Positions 1 through 7,194 of a stretch of 8,645 bases of DNA are shown here, in pieces (the stretch's first letter is position 1; each line of letters begins with the position of its first letter). A program made the translations under genes and the position numbers. The notes below the pieces were generated by a model. The model was given only the letters and a program-made list of their open reading frames with translations, searched no databases and had not been told where the DNA came from. The DNA is from Candidatus Sumerlaeota bacterium (GTDB lineage Bacteria > Sumerlaeota > Sumerlaeia > MWCT01), in the NCBI GenBank assembly GCA_026398545.1, contig JAPLSR010000446.1, positions 1-8,645 on the forward strand, given 5' to 3'.

Positions 1-350
1 GGATAACCTTTGTCTCGCGCATCCCGGCGCGCGAGGAGCTCATTGCGGCGATACAGAGGCGCATATTTGAAAAACTGCGTATGAAGATTAAAAGGAGGCG
101 CGCTTCACTCTTCATACTCGGCGACGGCGGCGATAAATGTCAGGAAGTCAAAAGAAATGCCGAGAAGGCGATTCTCGAGCTCGGCGTGGATGTGGATGTG
201 GAGATGGTCACGGAGGAAAAGACCATTTATTCCTTTGGCATCTCGCCCGTGCAGACGCCGGCTGTCATAATGGCGCGCTACACGGTAAAATCCACTAAGA
301 GTGTGCCCGAGCCGGTGATTCTCAAGGAATGGATTAAAGACATCCGATGA
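1..350 (+). CDS. Thioredoxin-fold (Thioredoxin_3-like) protein, 5' end outside window
   Basis: The reading frame is open from base 3 to the TGA at 348-350, so the gene probably begins left of the window; the Met at 81 has no well-placed ribosome binding site. Counting from that Met, residues 8-88 follow the small Thioredoxin_3 (MTH895-type redox protein) pattern: a strand ending in GDGGDKC, a helix, a strand, QTPAV with the cis-proline near residue 60, then SVPEPVILKEWI. The usual C-x-x-C is reduced to G-D-K-C, leaving only Cys20, so ordinary dithiol exchange is unlikely; monothiol chemistry or a structural role is possible. The 26 upstream residues (ITFVSRIPAREELIAAI...) resemble the end of another such domain, which suggests a tandem protein. 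The fold call is good; the function is unknown. Confidence 0.68.
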   Translation, partial: ITFVSRIPAREELIAAIQRRIFEKLRMKIKRRRASLFILGDGGDKCQEVKRNAEKAILELGVDVDVEMVTEEKTIYSFGISPVQTPAVIMARYTVKSTKSVPEPVILKEWIKDIR

Positions 351-384
351 GACGAATTCCCCTCATCCTCCATTATAAGATTCT

Positions 385-457
385 CTGCCTCGCTCCGTCG
401 CCAAAGCTTTGGCCCAGCCTTCGCAGCCGCTTCGGCGGAGTAGGCAGCGTCGGCGAC
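385..457. repeat. Intergenic palindromic repeat, long-centre copy
   Basis: This GC-rich element fills most of the gap between the thioredoxin-like gene and the glycosyltransferase gene. GTCGCC at 397-402 pairs with GGCGAC at 452-457, and CTGCCT at 385-390 can pair with AGGCAG at 442-447 in an interleaved order. A small inner hairpin, GCCG-CTT-CGGC, lies at 426-436. Bases 391-408 and 446-457 reappear exactly, in reverse complement, inside the glycosyltransferase gene at 1359-1376 and 1343-1354. It could also form a stem past the end of both flanking genes, but no T-tract follows on either strand, so a classical terminator is not supported. Confidence 0.8.
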
Positions 458-474
458 AAATATTGTGAAAGCTT

Positions 475-3033
475 CTATCGGTTGATGGTCTTATCCGCCT
501 GTCGCGGTTGATAAAACCAGAGATGGTACAGTTTTAAATGGGAATATTCCATCTGCATGACCTTCAGGGTTATCTTGTCATTTCCCGTTATGTGATCTGC
601 GGGAATAGTAAGGCTTTCATATTGCCATTTATTGGGAGGACCGCCGGAAAGAAACCAAGGTTTCTCTAATTCATAACCATTAACAACCATCTGGATGCGT
701 ATCGGTTCTACATTCCCAAACCGCCCCAGGATGTGAAGCGGTCTATTAGCTTGCGAACATACGCGGAAAGAACACTCCCCCGTGATACTTCGGCCTCCCT
801 CAAGGAGATACGCGCCATTCGGTTCCTGACGTTGCTCAATAAGAGAGGCGGATTCCATTTCAATAGACCTGGAATGACACGTGAATTTGTAGTCTGCCTC
901 GGAACGTAAATCAGCAATATTTAAGCTTTGCGTTGTGTAATCCTCATCAGGGGGGATTTGAGATATGCCTCCGGGGCGCTCAGAATTCTGGCTTCCGTTA
1001 TAAACGTCGGGATTAATCGCGTAGCTGAACACCTTGTCTTCACCCATCTGGTGACGATAACCAAAAAATCCCTGATAAGGCACCCAGGATAGTGGTAATT
1101 CGCTGATGCCATAGGCTTCTGCCACAGGTTGATAACTTAGAACAGACCTGAGACAGCCTGTCTCAGGATTCCATATGGCAAACAGGAAAGGACGATTAGG
1201 TCGGACCAGTAAGTCAGTTTTTCCTTCTATATAGGGTTGCCACGAATAAGAAGTTCGCCTCACAGAGAGTCTGATGAATTTCCCTTTTGTGAATTGTTCA
1301 GGGAGCATGAGGTCTAATTGTTTTTCATGGTCGATTATCTTAGTCGCCGACGCTACATAGCTTTGGCGACGGAGCGCGGTGATATTATGATCCCCCACAA
1401 GGGCATAACCCGCCATGCTGGTGTCAGGACGCGGGATGTCAGCCATTTCCCGCCAATCCAGTTTCAGGTTTTTGAGGCACCGAATCATCTCCTCATCAAG
1501 GAGACCGAGCCCGTTGTCATGTAAAGCCATTAAGACCATATCACCTTTTGAGGCGCTTTTGAGAAAATCACCCGGTTTCCAATAAGCCATTTTTTCGAGG
1601 GCATCCGCCCCAAACCGCCAGTAGGCAAAGCCATAAACCTGCCGAGCCTTTTTATTTTTCCCCGCCTTTTCTGAGAGGATGCGGCGCATTTCTTCAAAAA
1701 CACATCCTGAACCGCCCCGGGTGTTGGAAGCGGTTAGTCGACGCGCCCCAAGTCCAAAGAAGTCTAATACATACCGGTCTGAATAATATTTTATCAGTCC
1801 GGCATCAGACACAAGTAAGATTGCCGAATCATCAAGATAATTGTTAATAAATTGAAGACTCTTTCCATTTAACCATTTCATATCCCTGCAATTATCCCCA
1901 TATAAATCCGCCCAGTATAGAATATTCCAACCGAATAGCAACAAAAGACAAATGCGCGCCAATTGCAGGGTTTTAGGGGTTTCCTTAAGCAATCGCTCCC
2001 ATCCGATTATCAGCATGACCATCCCTTCGGGGAGATAAGGGATAAAATATCGCTGATGATGCCACATCCCGAATGCCAGTATTCCTTCAACAAAAAAGCC
2101 GAAAAAGAATACTGCGGGGAAAATCCATTCCCTGTCTTTAACCCGGAGAAGACCCAAAACTAAAAGGGTGGTGAGAACTATAAAACCAGTTCCATAACCC
2201 CAGATATATGTTAATAATGTGCTATAGTTTTCATTCATCCGTATTACAAGTCGCCCCAGACTGAAATCACCCGTGAAAAAGGGACTTTTCTGGATGGCAG
2301 TATTGAAGAAACTTCCTGTGATAAGAAAGACAGAACCATAAATCAGGAAGCAGATAATGAGAGGAATCAGAAAATAAACAGCGTGGATATAATTTTTGCT
2401 TTTCAGAGCGGTTAATCCATAAATCAGGGAGGCGCCGAAAAGGAGAAGACATATTTCCGGGCGGGTCAGAGACGCAAGCGTTAGAAGTATAAAAAAATGT
2501 CTTGTCCGCCCATCTACAAAGGCACAACAGGCGGCAAAAAGTAGAAAAGACAAAATCGGGACTTCCATGCCGCAATAAAATCCCCAGAGAATCTTTCCCA
2601 TGGAGAAGGTGAGCACAGCGGCAAGAAAGGGCATGGAAATGCCCCGACGTTTATAAAAGTTTGCGGCAATAATAAGGCTTCCTGCAAATGCCGCTAAAGC
2701 AACTATATGGGAAAACCATACAATATTCTTTCCCTGAAAACCGGCAATGTAGCCAATTGTGCAAAGAGAATAATATGATAACGAAGTCAAGCCGAGGCTG
2801 GGAGGGTCTTCCACATTATAATGAAAGAGGTGCCCATGGGCGGCATTCCGCGCATAGACAAAGAAAATATACGGGTCATCAAGCGGAAGGGTTATTTCCC
2901 CACCGGTCTTTGAAAGGGCATTTCCAATAAATATTGTCGCTAATATAATGCTGAAAATACAGGCGAGTAAGATAAGGAGGATATTAAATCTACCTGACTC
3001 TTTTCCCCATATTTTGCATAACAAAGAACCCAT
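475..3033 (-). CDS. GT-C-like multi-spanning membrane glycosyltransferase with soluble C-terminal domain
   Basis: The 852-residue protein has about ten hydrophobic segments in residues 17-376 and a soluble remainder. The first loop carries an Asp pair in the pattern LDDPYIFFVYARNAAHG (residues 51-67). This matches the catalytic-type loop of GT-C polyprenyl-phosphate-sugar transferases whose usual form is DDAYI..RYA.N...G. Further family-like marks are LTRPE (189-193), HHQRYFIPYLP (325-335), VSDAG (408-412) and DFFGLG (424-429). Such enzymes move a sugar from a lipid carrier to an acceptor outside the membrane; donor and acceptor cannot be read here. Residues 566-852 look beta-rich, with strands near the end suggestive of a carbohydrate-binding-type sandwich. 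Residues 553-564 are encoded by a palindromic repeat. The start lacks a clear ribosome binding site and lies 44 bases after the stop of the preceding gene, so translational coupling is likely. The closest family (ArnT/PMT-like or AftB-like) is uncertain. Confidence 0.8.
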   Translation of the reverse strand: MGSLLCKIWGKESGRFNILLILLACIFSIILATIFIGNALSKTGGEITLPLDDPYIFFVYARNAAHGHLFHYNVEDPPSLGLTSLSYYSLCTIGYIAGFQGKNIVWFSHIVALAAFAGSLIIAANFYKRRGISMPFLAAVLTFSMGKILWGFYCGMEVPILSFLLFAACCAFVDGRTRHFFILLTLASLTRPEICLLLFGASLIYGLTALKSKNYIHAVYFLIPLIICFLIYGSVFLITGSFFNTAIQKSPFFTGDFSLGRLVIRMNENYSTLLTYIWGYGTGFIVLTTLLVLGLLRVKDREWIFPAVFFFGFFVEGILAFGMWHHQRYFIPYLPEGMVMLIIGWERLLKETPKTLQLARICLLLLFGWNILYWADLYGDNCRDMKWLNGKSLQFINNYLDDSAILLVSDAGLIKYYSDRYVLDFFGLGARRLTASNTRGGSGCVFEEMRRILSEKAGKNKKARQVYGFAYWRFGADALEKMAYWKPGDFLKSASKGDMVLMALHDNGLGLLDEEMIRCLKNLKLDWREMADIPRPDTSMAGYALVGDHNITALRRQSYVASATKIIDHEKQLDLMLPEQFTKGKFIRLSVRRTSYSWQPYIEGKTDLLVRPNRPFLFAIWNPETGCLRSVLSYQPVAEAYGISELPLSWVPYQGFFGYRHQMGEDKVFSYAINPDVYNGSQNSERPGGISQIPPDEDYTTQSLNIADLRSEADYKFTCHSRSIEMESASLIEQRQEPNGAYLLEGGRSITGECSFRVCSQANRPLHILGRFGNVEPIRIQMVVNGYELEKPWFLSGGPPNKWQYESLTIPADHITGNDKITLKVMQMEYSHLKLYHLWFYQPRQADKTINR
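1343..1376 (-). repeat. Palindromic repeat copy inside the glycosyltransferase gene, short centre
   Basis: GTCGCCGACGCT (1343-1354), a 4-base centre and AGCTTTGGCGACGGAGCG (1359-1376) form an imperfect hairpin with arms GTCGCC/GGCGAC and GCT/AGC. Both arms are exact reverse complements of bases 446-457 and 391-408 of the intergenic copy, whose centre is 37 bases instead of 4. Read on the minus strand it encodes residues 553-564, ALRRQSYVASAT, between the segments ending in VGDHNIT and starting with KIIDHEK, with no frameshift or stop. Confidence 0.8.
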
Positions 3034-3077
3034 ATTATTTTTTTTGTCTCATTTTGTCTACTGTATGTTCTCACCCA

Positions 3078-6000
3078 TCAGTACACCATCCATAATTGTT
3101 TTGGTTGTGGGGGAGCGGTAACTGAGCCCCATACCCCCTTGCCTGCGGAATCCGTCAGTCCTGTGATATCGAATCCCTCCACATACCCGCCACCAGTAAT
3201 AGGTGTAATGGACTGCGTCACACCCGTGATGAACTGGAAATCGACGCCTGTCCCCGGCACAGTATCCTTCACCAGCGCCATAGAGCCAAACTCGCCGGCG
3301 GTGTTATCAAAATTCCAGATATCGTTAAACGCATTGGCAGTGCCATCCATAAACTGTACCCGGATGTTGACGGGTGAGTTGAAGGGAACGAGCTGGTCGG
3401 AGTAATTCTTCGTCCAAATGATGAAGAGCGCATTGCTCGCCGTTGGGAAGGAATTTCCTCCACTCCGTGCAATCCGGTCGGCAAGGGTTGCCTGTTTGAT
3501 GCTAACCTTTATCACGTTCGGGTCTGAGGGGTCTGTTTCAACATAATTCGGGAATTCAATCTGGTGCCAGGTGTAAAAACCGCCCGCCCCCGGTGTCAGG
3601 GTTTGTGAAACCAGGATTCTCACCATACCCCCGCCCTGCGGTTTGATACTTACTGTGCTTTCCTCAATTGTGGAACCGGGCAGGTTTCCGAAGATACCCG
3701 AATCGCCGGGAGACGCCAATCTCATTCCGCCCGTGGCGCCGGGATACTTGAGATACCACAGGTGCACAGTCACAGTATTATTCTCAGTATCCACAATTTG
3801 CTCCCCCGGAACAGGAACCCAGCGCCAACAGCCATCCTCACCCGGCACACACATATATATTCTCATCCCTGCCTCTGCAAAACCCATATCAGTATCCACA
3901 TCGCCATCAAGGTATTCAAGGGTGAGCGTTGCCGATGTCAGAAATTTGACGTTATCCGCATTGGCAAGTATCTGAATGGCGCCGCCGGGCAGGGATGGCG
4001 TGTCACAGCCGGGCAGGGGCGACGGAATATCGGGGAATTTCATGGTAAACTGGATGCTGGGTTCTGCTTTGACCTTTCCTGATGAAGAGGAGATGGAACC
4101 TCCGGGGATATAAAAGGAGTGGTGATATGCGGCGTCCGGGTCGCCCGAATTGTCAAGTGTGCCGCCAGCAGACCCGATATCCCTCACCACAACCCTGAAG
4201 CTATATTTGATATCCAGACCGGTATCATTAAGATACTGTTCGCCCAGGTCGATACAGTCCACCCCATCCAGACTGAGAATGGGGAGTTTCGGACGACCGA
4301 TAGAAAGGTCAAGGTCAATGCCCGAAGGTGAGCCTGATTGAGTCATTGTTGTGAGAAAATCACCTTCAATCGTCAAATGAGCGCCCTGTCTGAGTATCAA
4401 TATCAACTCGCGGGAACTGTAAGGATTGATAAAGGCATCAAAACCCCCATCGCCAAGGCTATCCTCCTTCACATGTAGATAAAAATAGTCAGGAGTGAGA
4501 GATTTTGTGATTGTGACTCCCTGGTCAAAAACAAGGGTCAATGCCTCTCCGGGCTCCGCATTACCATTACCATTAGCATCATTGAAAATTGCGTTAACAA
4601 GATGCGGTCTCTTGACAGGCTCAAGGAGGAAGGCATGAATATTCCCGCCTATAGTACCCCAGCCAACAATTTCACCCCTGTCATTGATACCATGCGCACA
4701 CTGGAGAATCCACCCCGAGTCCGGAGGAATCAAACTGTTCAAATCATACATGACCCACTTTTCAGGTATAAAAAGAAAGGCGTGGTTAGGTTCTGGATAA
4801 ATCATTTCGGACTCCCCAACCACCATATTATCATTATTTATATCGAAACCCTGACTCCAAAAACCTCCCAGTGTTCCCAGGTACGATACCCATCCTTCCT
4901 TGTAAAGGAAAGCATCTTGTGAAATGTCTGGAAAACCAAGCGAACCTGTTACATGCCCCTGCTCATTAATTGCAGTTGCATAGCCGTAGATTGACGCTTC
5001 CACCCCAATGGTGGTTGTTACATCATCCTGATGCACAATCGGCATCTGATACAGACTCTCGCCAAGGTATAGTTCTACCCATCCAACAATAGCGCCGCTA
5101 TTATTTATATCCTCTGCCCCACTCCCATAGATTGATAGTTGCAGGTCACGCATCACATCATCCGACCATGAAAATGCATACGAATTCTCAGAGACGCTGG
5201 TGGAATATCCGACAACGACATCATCATCATTAATGCCCCGTGCGGATGAAGAAATACCGCGGAGAATGCCAAGGTCTTGCATCTTACCATCGGCATACAG
5301 GAAGGCATGAGTGGCACCATTCGTTGTCTGTGCCTCCCCGACAACATGCCCCGCTGTATTGATGTCATATGCCCAACTCTCTATACCGCCGAGTGTGCCA
5401 AGGTCAATCATGCCGGTGGGGGTGGTAGTCTTATCGCGGATATAAAGGAAGGCATGGTTGGTTTCATTTTCAGGGAGTGTGGAAGCTCCCACTATTTGAC
5501 CCATGTTGTTAATTGCCATCGCCTGGCTCATCGAGCCACCCAGCGTCCCGAGGTCAATGACCTTGTAACTGATATTAGCGGGAGGCGTCGGGGAGGGTGT
5601 AGGGGTTGGTGTGGGCGTGGGTGTCGGTGTGGGTGTTTGAAGAAATGATGTCTTCGCCATAAAGGCAGGTGAATCATTATACACATTCATCCATCCCAGA
5701 TTTTCATACCAGGCATAGCCGGTGAATATACCCGTATCCGGAGAAATGGAAACACCGTTCCCACTTGGATTGAAATTGATCCATCCGCAGGTCTCTGACC
5801 AGGCATACCCAGAAAGATTTCCCATGCTGTCCCGATTTACACCAAAGTCGGAACTTATGTTGCTATATTGAATTCCATTATCGGGAGTTCCATTTCCCAG
5901 GTTGACCCATCCTGCATTTTCCATCCAGATGAATCCGTATAGGAAATCTGCTGTAACTGTAGCAACGCCGGATATGGGACGCCAGTTTGCCCACCCCCCT

Positions 6001-6119
6001 GTTTCGACATATGACCAGTGATCAGATTCATCCATATTACTCACACTGGCGTAAACCACCATGGTTGTGGGGAGTAACAGACAGAAACATATTATCCCCT
6101 TAATTAATTTATTATCCAT
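3078..6119 (-). CDS. Secreted repeat protein: tryptophan-repeat head, Thr-Pro linker, HAF repeats, Ig-like tail
   Basis: This 1013-residue protein begins with a signal peptide (basic MDNKLIK, hydrophobic 8-22, likely cleavage after VYA at 22-24). Residues 36-146 hold four Trp-rich units of the GYAW-ENxGWxNF type (about 36-48, 61-73, 104-116, 134-146). A Thr-Pro linker follows at 162-180. Residues 185-501 contain seven HAF-type repeats (extracellular repeat, HAF family), with the recurring pattern DLGTLGG, IN..G.(I/V)VG and HAFLY; repeats 4 and 5 are the most diverged. Seven units would suit a seven-bladed propeller, which is inference. Residues 505-1013 are beta-rich and begin with the Asp/Asn-rich motif FNDANGNGNAEPGE (512-525), which resembles a calcium-binding loop. 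No LPXTG, PEP-CTERM or C-terminal membrane anchor is visible. A strong AGGGGGAGG lies 7 bases before the start. It is probably a surface or released binding protein with an unknown ligand. Confidence 0.85.
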   Translation of the reverse strand: MDNKLIKGIICFCLLLPTTMVVYASVSNMDESDHWSYVETGGWANWRPISGVATVTADFLYGFIWMENAGWVNLGNGTPDNGIQYSNISSDFGVNRDSMGNLSGYAWSETCGWINFNPSGNGVSISPDTGIFTGYAWYENLGWMNVYNDSPAFMAKTSFLQTPTPTPTPTPTPTPSPTPPANISYKVIDLGTLGGSMSQAMAINNMGQIVGASTLPENETNHAFLYIRDKTTTPTGMIDLGTLGGIESWAYDINTAGHVVGEAQTTNGATHAFLYADGKMQDLGILRGISSSARGINDDDVVVGYSTSVSENSYAFSWSDDVMRDLQLSIYGSGAEDINNSGAIVGWVELYLGESLYQMPIVHQDDVTTTIGVEASIYGYATAINEQGHVTGSLGFPDISQDAFLYKEGWVSYLGTLGGFWSQGFDINNDNMVVGESEMIYPEPNHAFLFIPEKWVMYDLNSLIPPDSGWILQCAHGINDRGEIVGWGTIGGNIHAFLLEPVKRPHLVNAIFNDANGNGNAEPGEALTLVFDQGVTITKSLTPDYFYLHVKEDSLGDGGFDAFINPYSSRELILILRQGAHLTIEGDFLTTMTQSGSPSGIDLDLSIGRPKLPILSLDGVDCIDLGEQYLNDTGLDIKYSFRVVVRDIGSAGGTLDNSGDPDAAYHHSFYIPGGSISSSSGKVKAEPSIQFTMKFPDIPSPLPGCDTPSLPGGAIQILANADNVKFLTSATLTLEYLDGDVDTDMGFAEAGMRIYMCVPGEDGCWRWVPVPGEQIVDTENNTVTVHLWYLKYPGATGGMRLASPGDSGIFGNLPGSTIEESTVSIKPQGGGMVRILVSQTLTPGAGGFYTWHQIEFPNYVETDPSDPNVIKVSIKQATLADRIARSGGNSFPTASNALFIIWTKNYSDQLVPFNSPVNIRVQFMDGTANAFNDIWNFDNTAGEFGSMALVKDTVPGTGVDFQFITGVTQSITPITGGGYVEGFDITGLTDSAGKGVWGSVTAPPQPKQLWMVY
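5580..5636 (-). repeat. Low-complexity Thr-Pro coding repeat
   Basis: The minus strand reads ACN-CCN units: seven Thr-Pro pairs, then Ser-Pro, Thr-Pro and Pro (residues 162-180 of the secreted repeat protein). Codons vary (ACA, ACG, ACC with CCC, CCG, CCA, CCT), so this is selected protein sequence more than a fresh slipped microsatellite, although length variation between strains is likely. Such linkers separate extracellular domains and are typical O-glycosylation targets. Confidence 0.9.
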
Positions 6120-6126
6120 GATTAAT

Positions 6127-6135
6127 CCTCCCCCT
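6127..6135 (-). promoter_or_regulatory. Strong ribosome binding site of the secreted repeat protein
   Basis: Read on the minus strand, AGGGGGAGG ends 7 bases before the ATG at 6117-6119. It fixes the start and agrees with the signal peptide that follows directly. Confidence 0.85.
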
Positions 6136-6187
6136 GTTTTCCCTGTCTGGGTTGCATAGTATTGGTTTGATTCTACGGTTCCACATT

Positions 6188-6202
6188 TCCGCCTCAGGCG
6201 GA
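6188..6202. repeat. Perfect short palindrome TCCGCCTCAGGCGGA
   Basis: Seven-base arms (TCCGCCT/AGGCGGA) surround a single central C. It lies in the 141-base gap between the DUF1566 gene and the secreted repeat gene. There is no T-run after it on the minus strand, so it is not a convincing terminator; it could be a small dispersed repeat or an mRNA processing or stability element. Confidence 0.65.
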
Positions 6203-6260
6203 CACCCGATGGGGATAAATAATTTTTGGGGCTTGCTTAAAAAAATCCTCCCCGACAAAA

Positions 6261-7067
6261 TTAATAATTTGTTTCACCTATGGGGGTAATATTCCGGACA
6301 GCAATCACTTTTGCATAATAATTAGTTTTGGCCCTCTTATTGATTAATCCCTCTTTCATAACGACGGTGTAACTATAGGAAGATTCTGCGTAATTAGGAT
6401 GAGAAGTTGAAGTCCAATATTCATCACCAATAGATGTAAATACAGGGTTGGCGGCTGGTTTGTAACGTCCATAATCCACAAGAGATATCAGCTCCATAAC
6501 ATTGGGCAGCCGCCAGTCTTTATAGCCATAGTTTACGACTGTGCCATCGTTCATTTTCTCAACAAACGCTAAGGCATGAGGCCAGGAAACATTGCCATCA
6601 AGAGAGACCCCATCCTGGTCAAAGTTGGGGTAGAGTGTTCCTATCATATCCCCATTTTGAACCCAGAGCAGTCCGGTGTTCTGGTCCAGTATGGTCCCAT
6701 CCAGTTCATTGCGGTAACGTTTTGTTGCCCCACGGCGCAAATTTCCGTCATCCCCCGCAATGTAAGAAGATTCGCATCCCGTGGCAGGGAGTCGCTGGAG
6801 AAGATTATATATATCAGTGGTTGTATGCATGGTGGGACTGGGACCGTTTTCCGGGAGGAAGGTATGGGAGGTGGCGCCTTGCCTAATCTGCTTGTCCACA
6901 TTGTAGATAAATTGATATATCTCTTCGAGTGAAAAAAGGTCTGAAGTCCCGGGGGGATTGGGATTATCCAGAGTGCCAGCCACTACAAGGCTGATTCCAC
7001 CCAGAGCAATTAGTATAAATAAACCTGGCACCAGATATTTAATGGGAGCACTGTAGGTTTTATTCAT
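6261..7067 (-). CDS. Exported DUF1566 (Lcl C-terminal) domain protein
   Basis: The 268-residue protein starts with an uncleaved-looking hydrophobic segment or signal peptide (about 12-31). Residues 46-95 hold two short similar units, SLEEIYQFIYNV and TTTDIYNLLQRL, a head often seen before DUF1566 domains in exported proteins. The DUF1566 domain covers about 120-260: TGLLWVQNG (131-139), SWPHALAFVEKMN (161-173), DWRLPN (184-189), EYWTSTS (216-222) and VIAVR (254-258). The domain is common in secreted proteins, related to the C-type-lectin-like fold in some families, and its role is usually unknown. GAGGGGAG at 7077-7084 lies 9 bases before the ATG, and a promoter candidate lies just upstream. 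It is the first gene of the three-gene minus-strand unit; 141 bases separate it from the next gene. Confidence 0.85.
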   Translation of the reverse strand: MNKTYSAPIKYLVPGLFILIALGGISLVVAGTLDNPNPPGTSDLFSLEEIYQFIYNVDKQIRQGATSHTFLPENGPSPTMHTTTDIYNLLQRLPATGCESSYIAGDDGNLRRGATKRYRNELDGTILDQNTGLLWVQNGDMIGTLYPNFDQDGVSLDGNVSWPHALAFVEKMNDGTVVNYGYKDWRLPNVMELISLVDYGRYKPAANPVFTSIGDEYWTSTSHPNYAESSYSYTVVMKEGLINKRAKTNYYAKVIAVRNITPIGETNY

Positions 7068-7076
7068 CTAAGATAA

Positions 7077-7084
7077 CTCCCCTC
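7077..7084 (-). promoter_or_regulatory. Ribosome binding site of the DUF1566 gene
   Basis: The minus strand reads GAGGGGAG, 9 bases before the ATG at 7065-7067. It supports this start, which places basic residues before the hydrophobic segment. Confidence 0.7.
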
Positions 7085-7101
7085 TAAAGAATTTTAAAAT
7101 T

Positions 7102-7131
7102 TTTTTATCTTTTTTCTTTCTTTTTTGTCAA
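7102..7131 (-). promoter_or_regulatory. Sigma70-like promoter candidate for the minus-strand unit
   Basis: On the minus strand a perfect -35 box TTGACA (7126-7131) is followed, after 17-18 bases of A-rich spacer, by ATAAAA or TAAAAA (7102-7108). Transcription would start near 7095, giving a leader of about 28 bases that includes the ribosome binding site at 7077-7084. The -10 box is weak, but the A/T-rich surroundings favour opening. Confidence 0.55.
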
Positions 7132-7155
7132 TGGGAATCATCTGGTTATTATATA

Positions 7156-7194
7156 CATACAAAGGGGAGAGTCGTGTTCTCCTTGACCTGTATG
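7156..7194. promoter_or_regulatory. Nested dyad between divergent promoters, possible operator
   Basis: The inner arms GGAGA (7166-7170) and TCTCC (7178-7182) surround a 7-base centre. The outer arms CATAC (7156-7160) and GTATG (7190-7194) enclose them. The right half overlaps the plus-strand -35 box. The position between two divergent promoter candidates suits a regulator site; no regulator gene is in the window. Confidence 0.4.

Noticed and set aside
90..98. AAAAGGAGG as a ribosome binding site for a shorter start of the thioredoxin-like gene
   Set aside because: No ATG, GTG or TTG in frame follows at a usable distance; the bases simply encode Lys-Arg-Arg.
3643..4082. Overlapping plus-strand open frames opposite the secreted repeat gene
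   Set aside because: They have no recognisable domain or ribosome binding site and lie entirely within a well-supported gene on the other strand.
5400..5640. Possible CRISPR or tandem DNA repeat
   Set aside because: The similarity comes from protein-level HAF repeats and the Thr-Pro linker; there are no identical repeats with regular spacers.
7101..7126. T-rich tract as a plus-strand terminator
   Set aside because: No stem precedes it on the plus strand, and no plus-strand gene ends there; it is better explained as the A-rich spacer of the minus-strand promoter.
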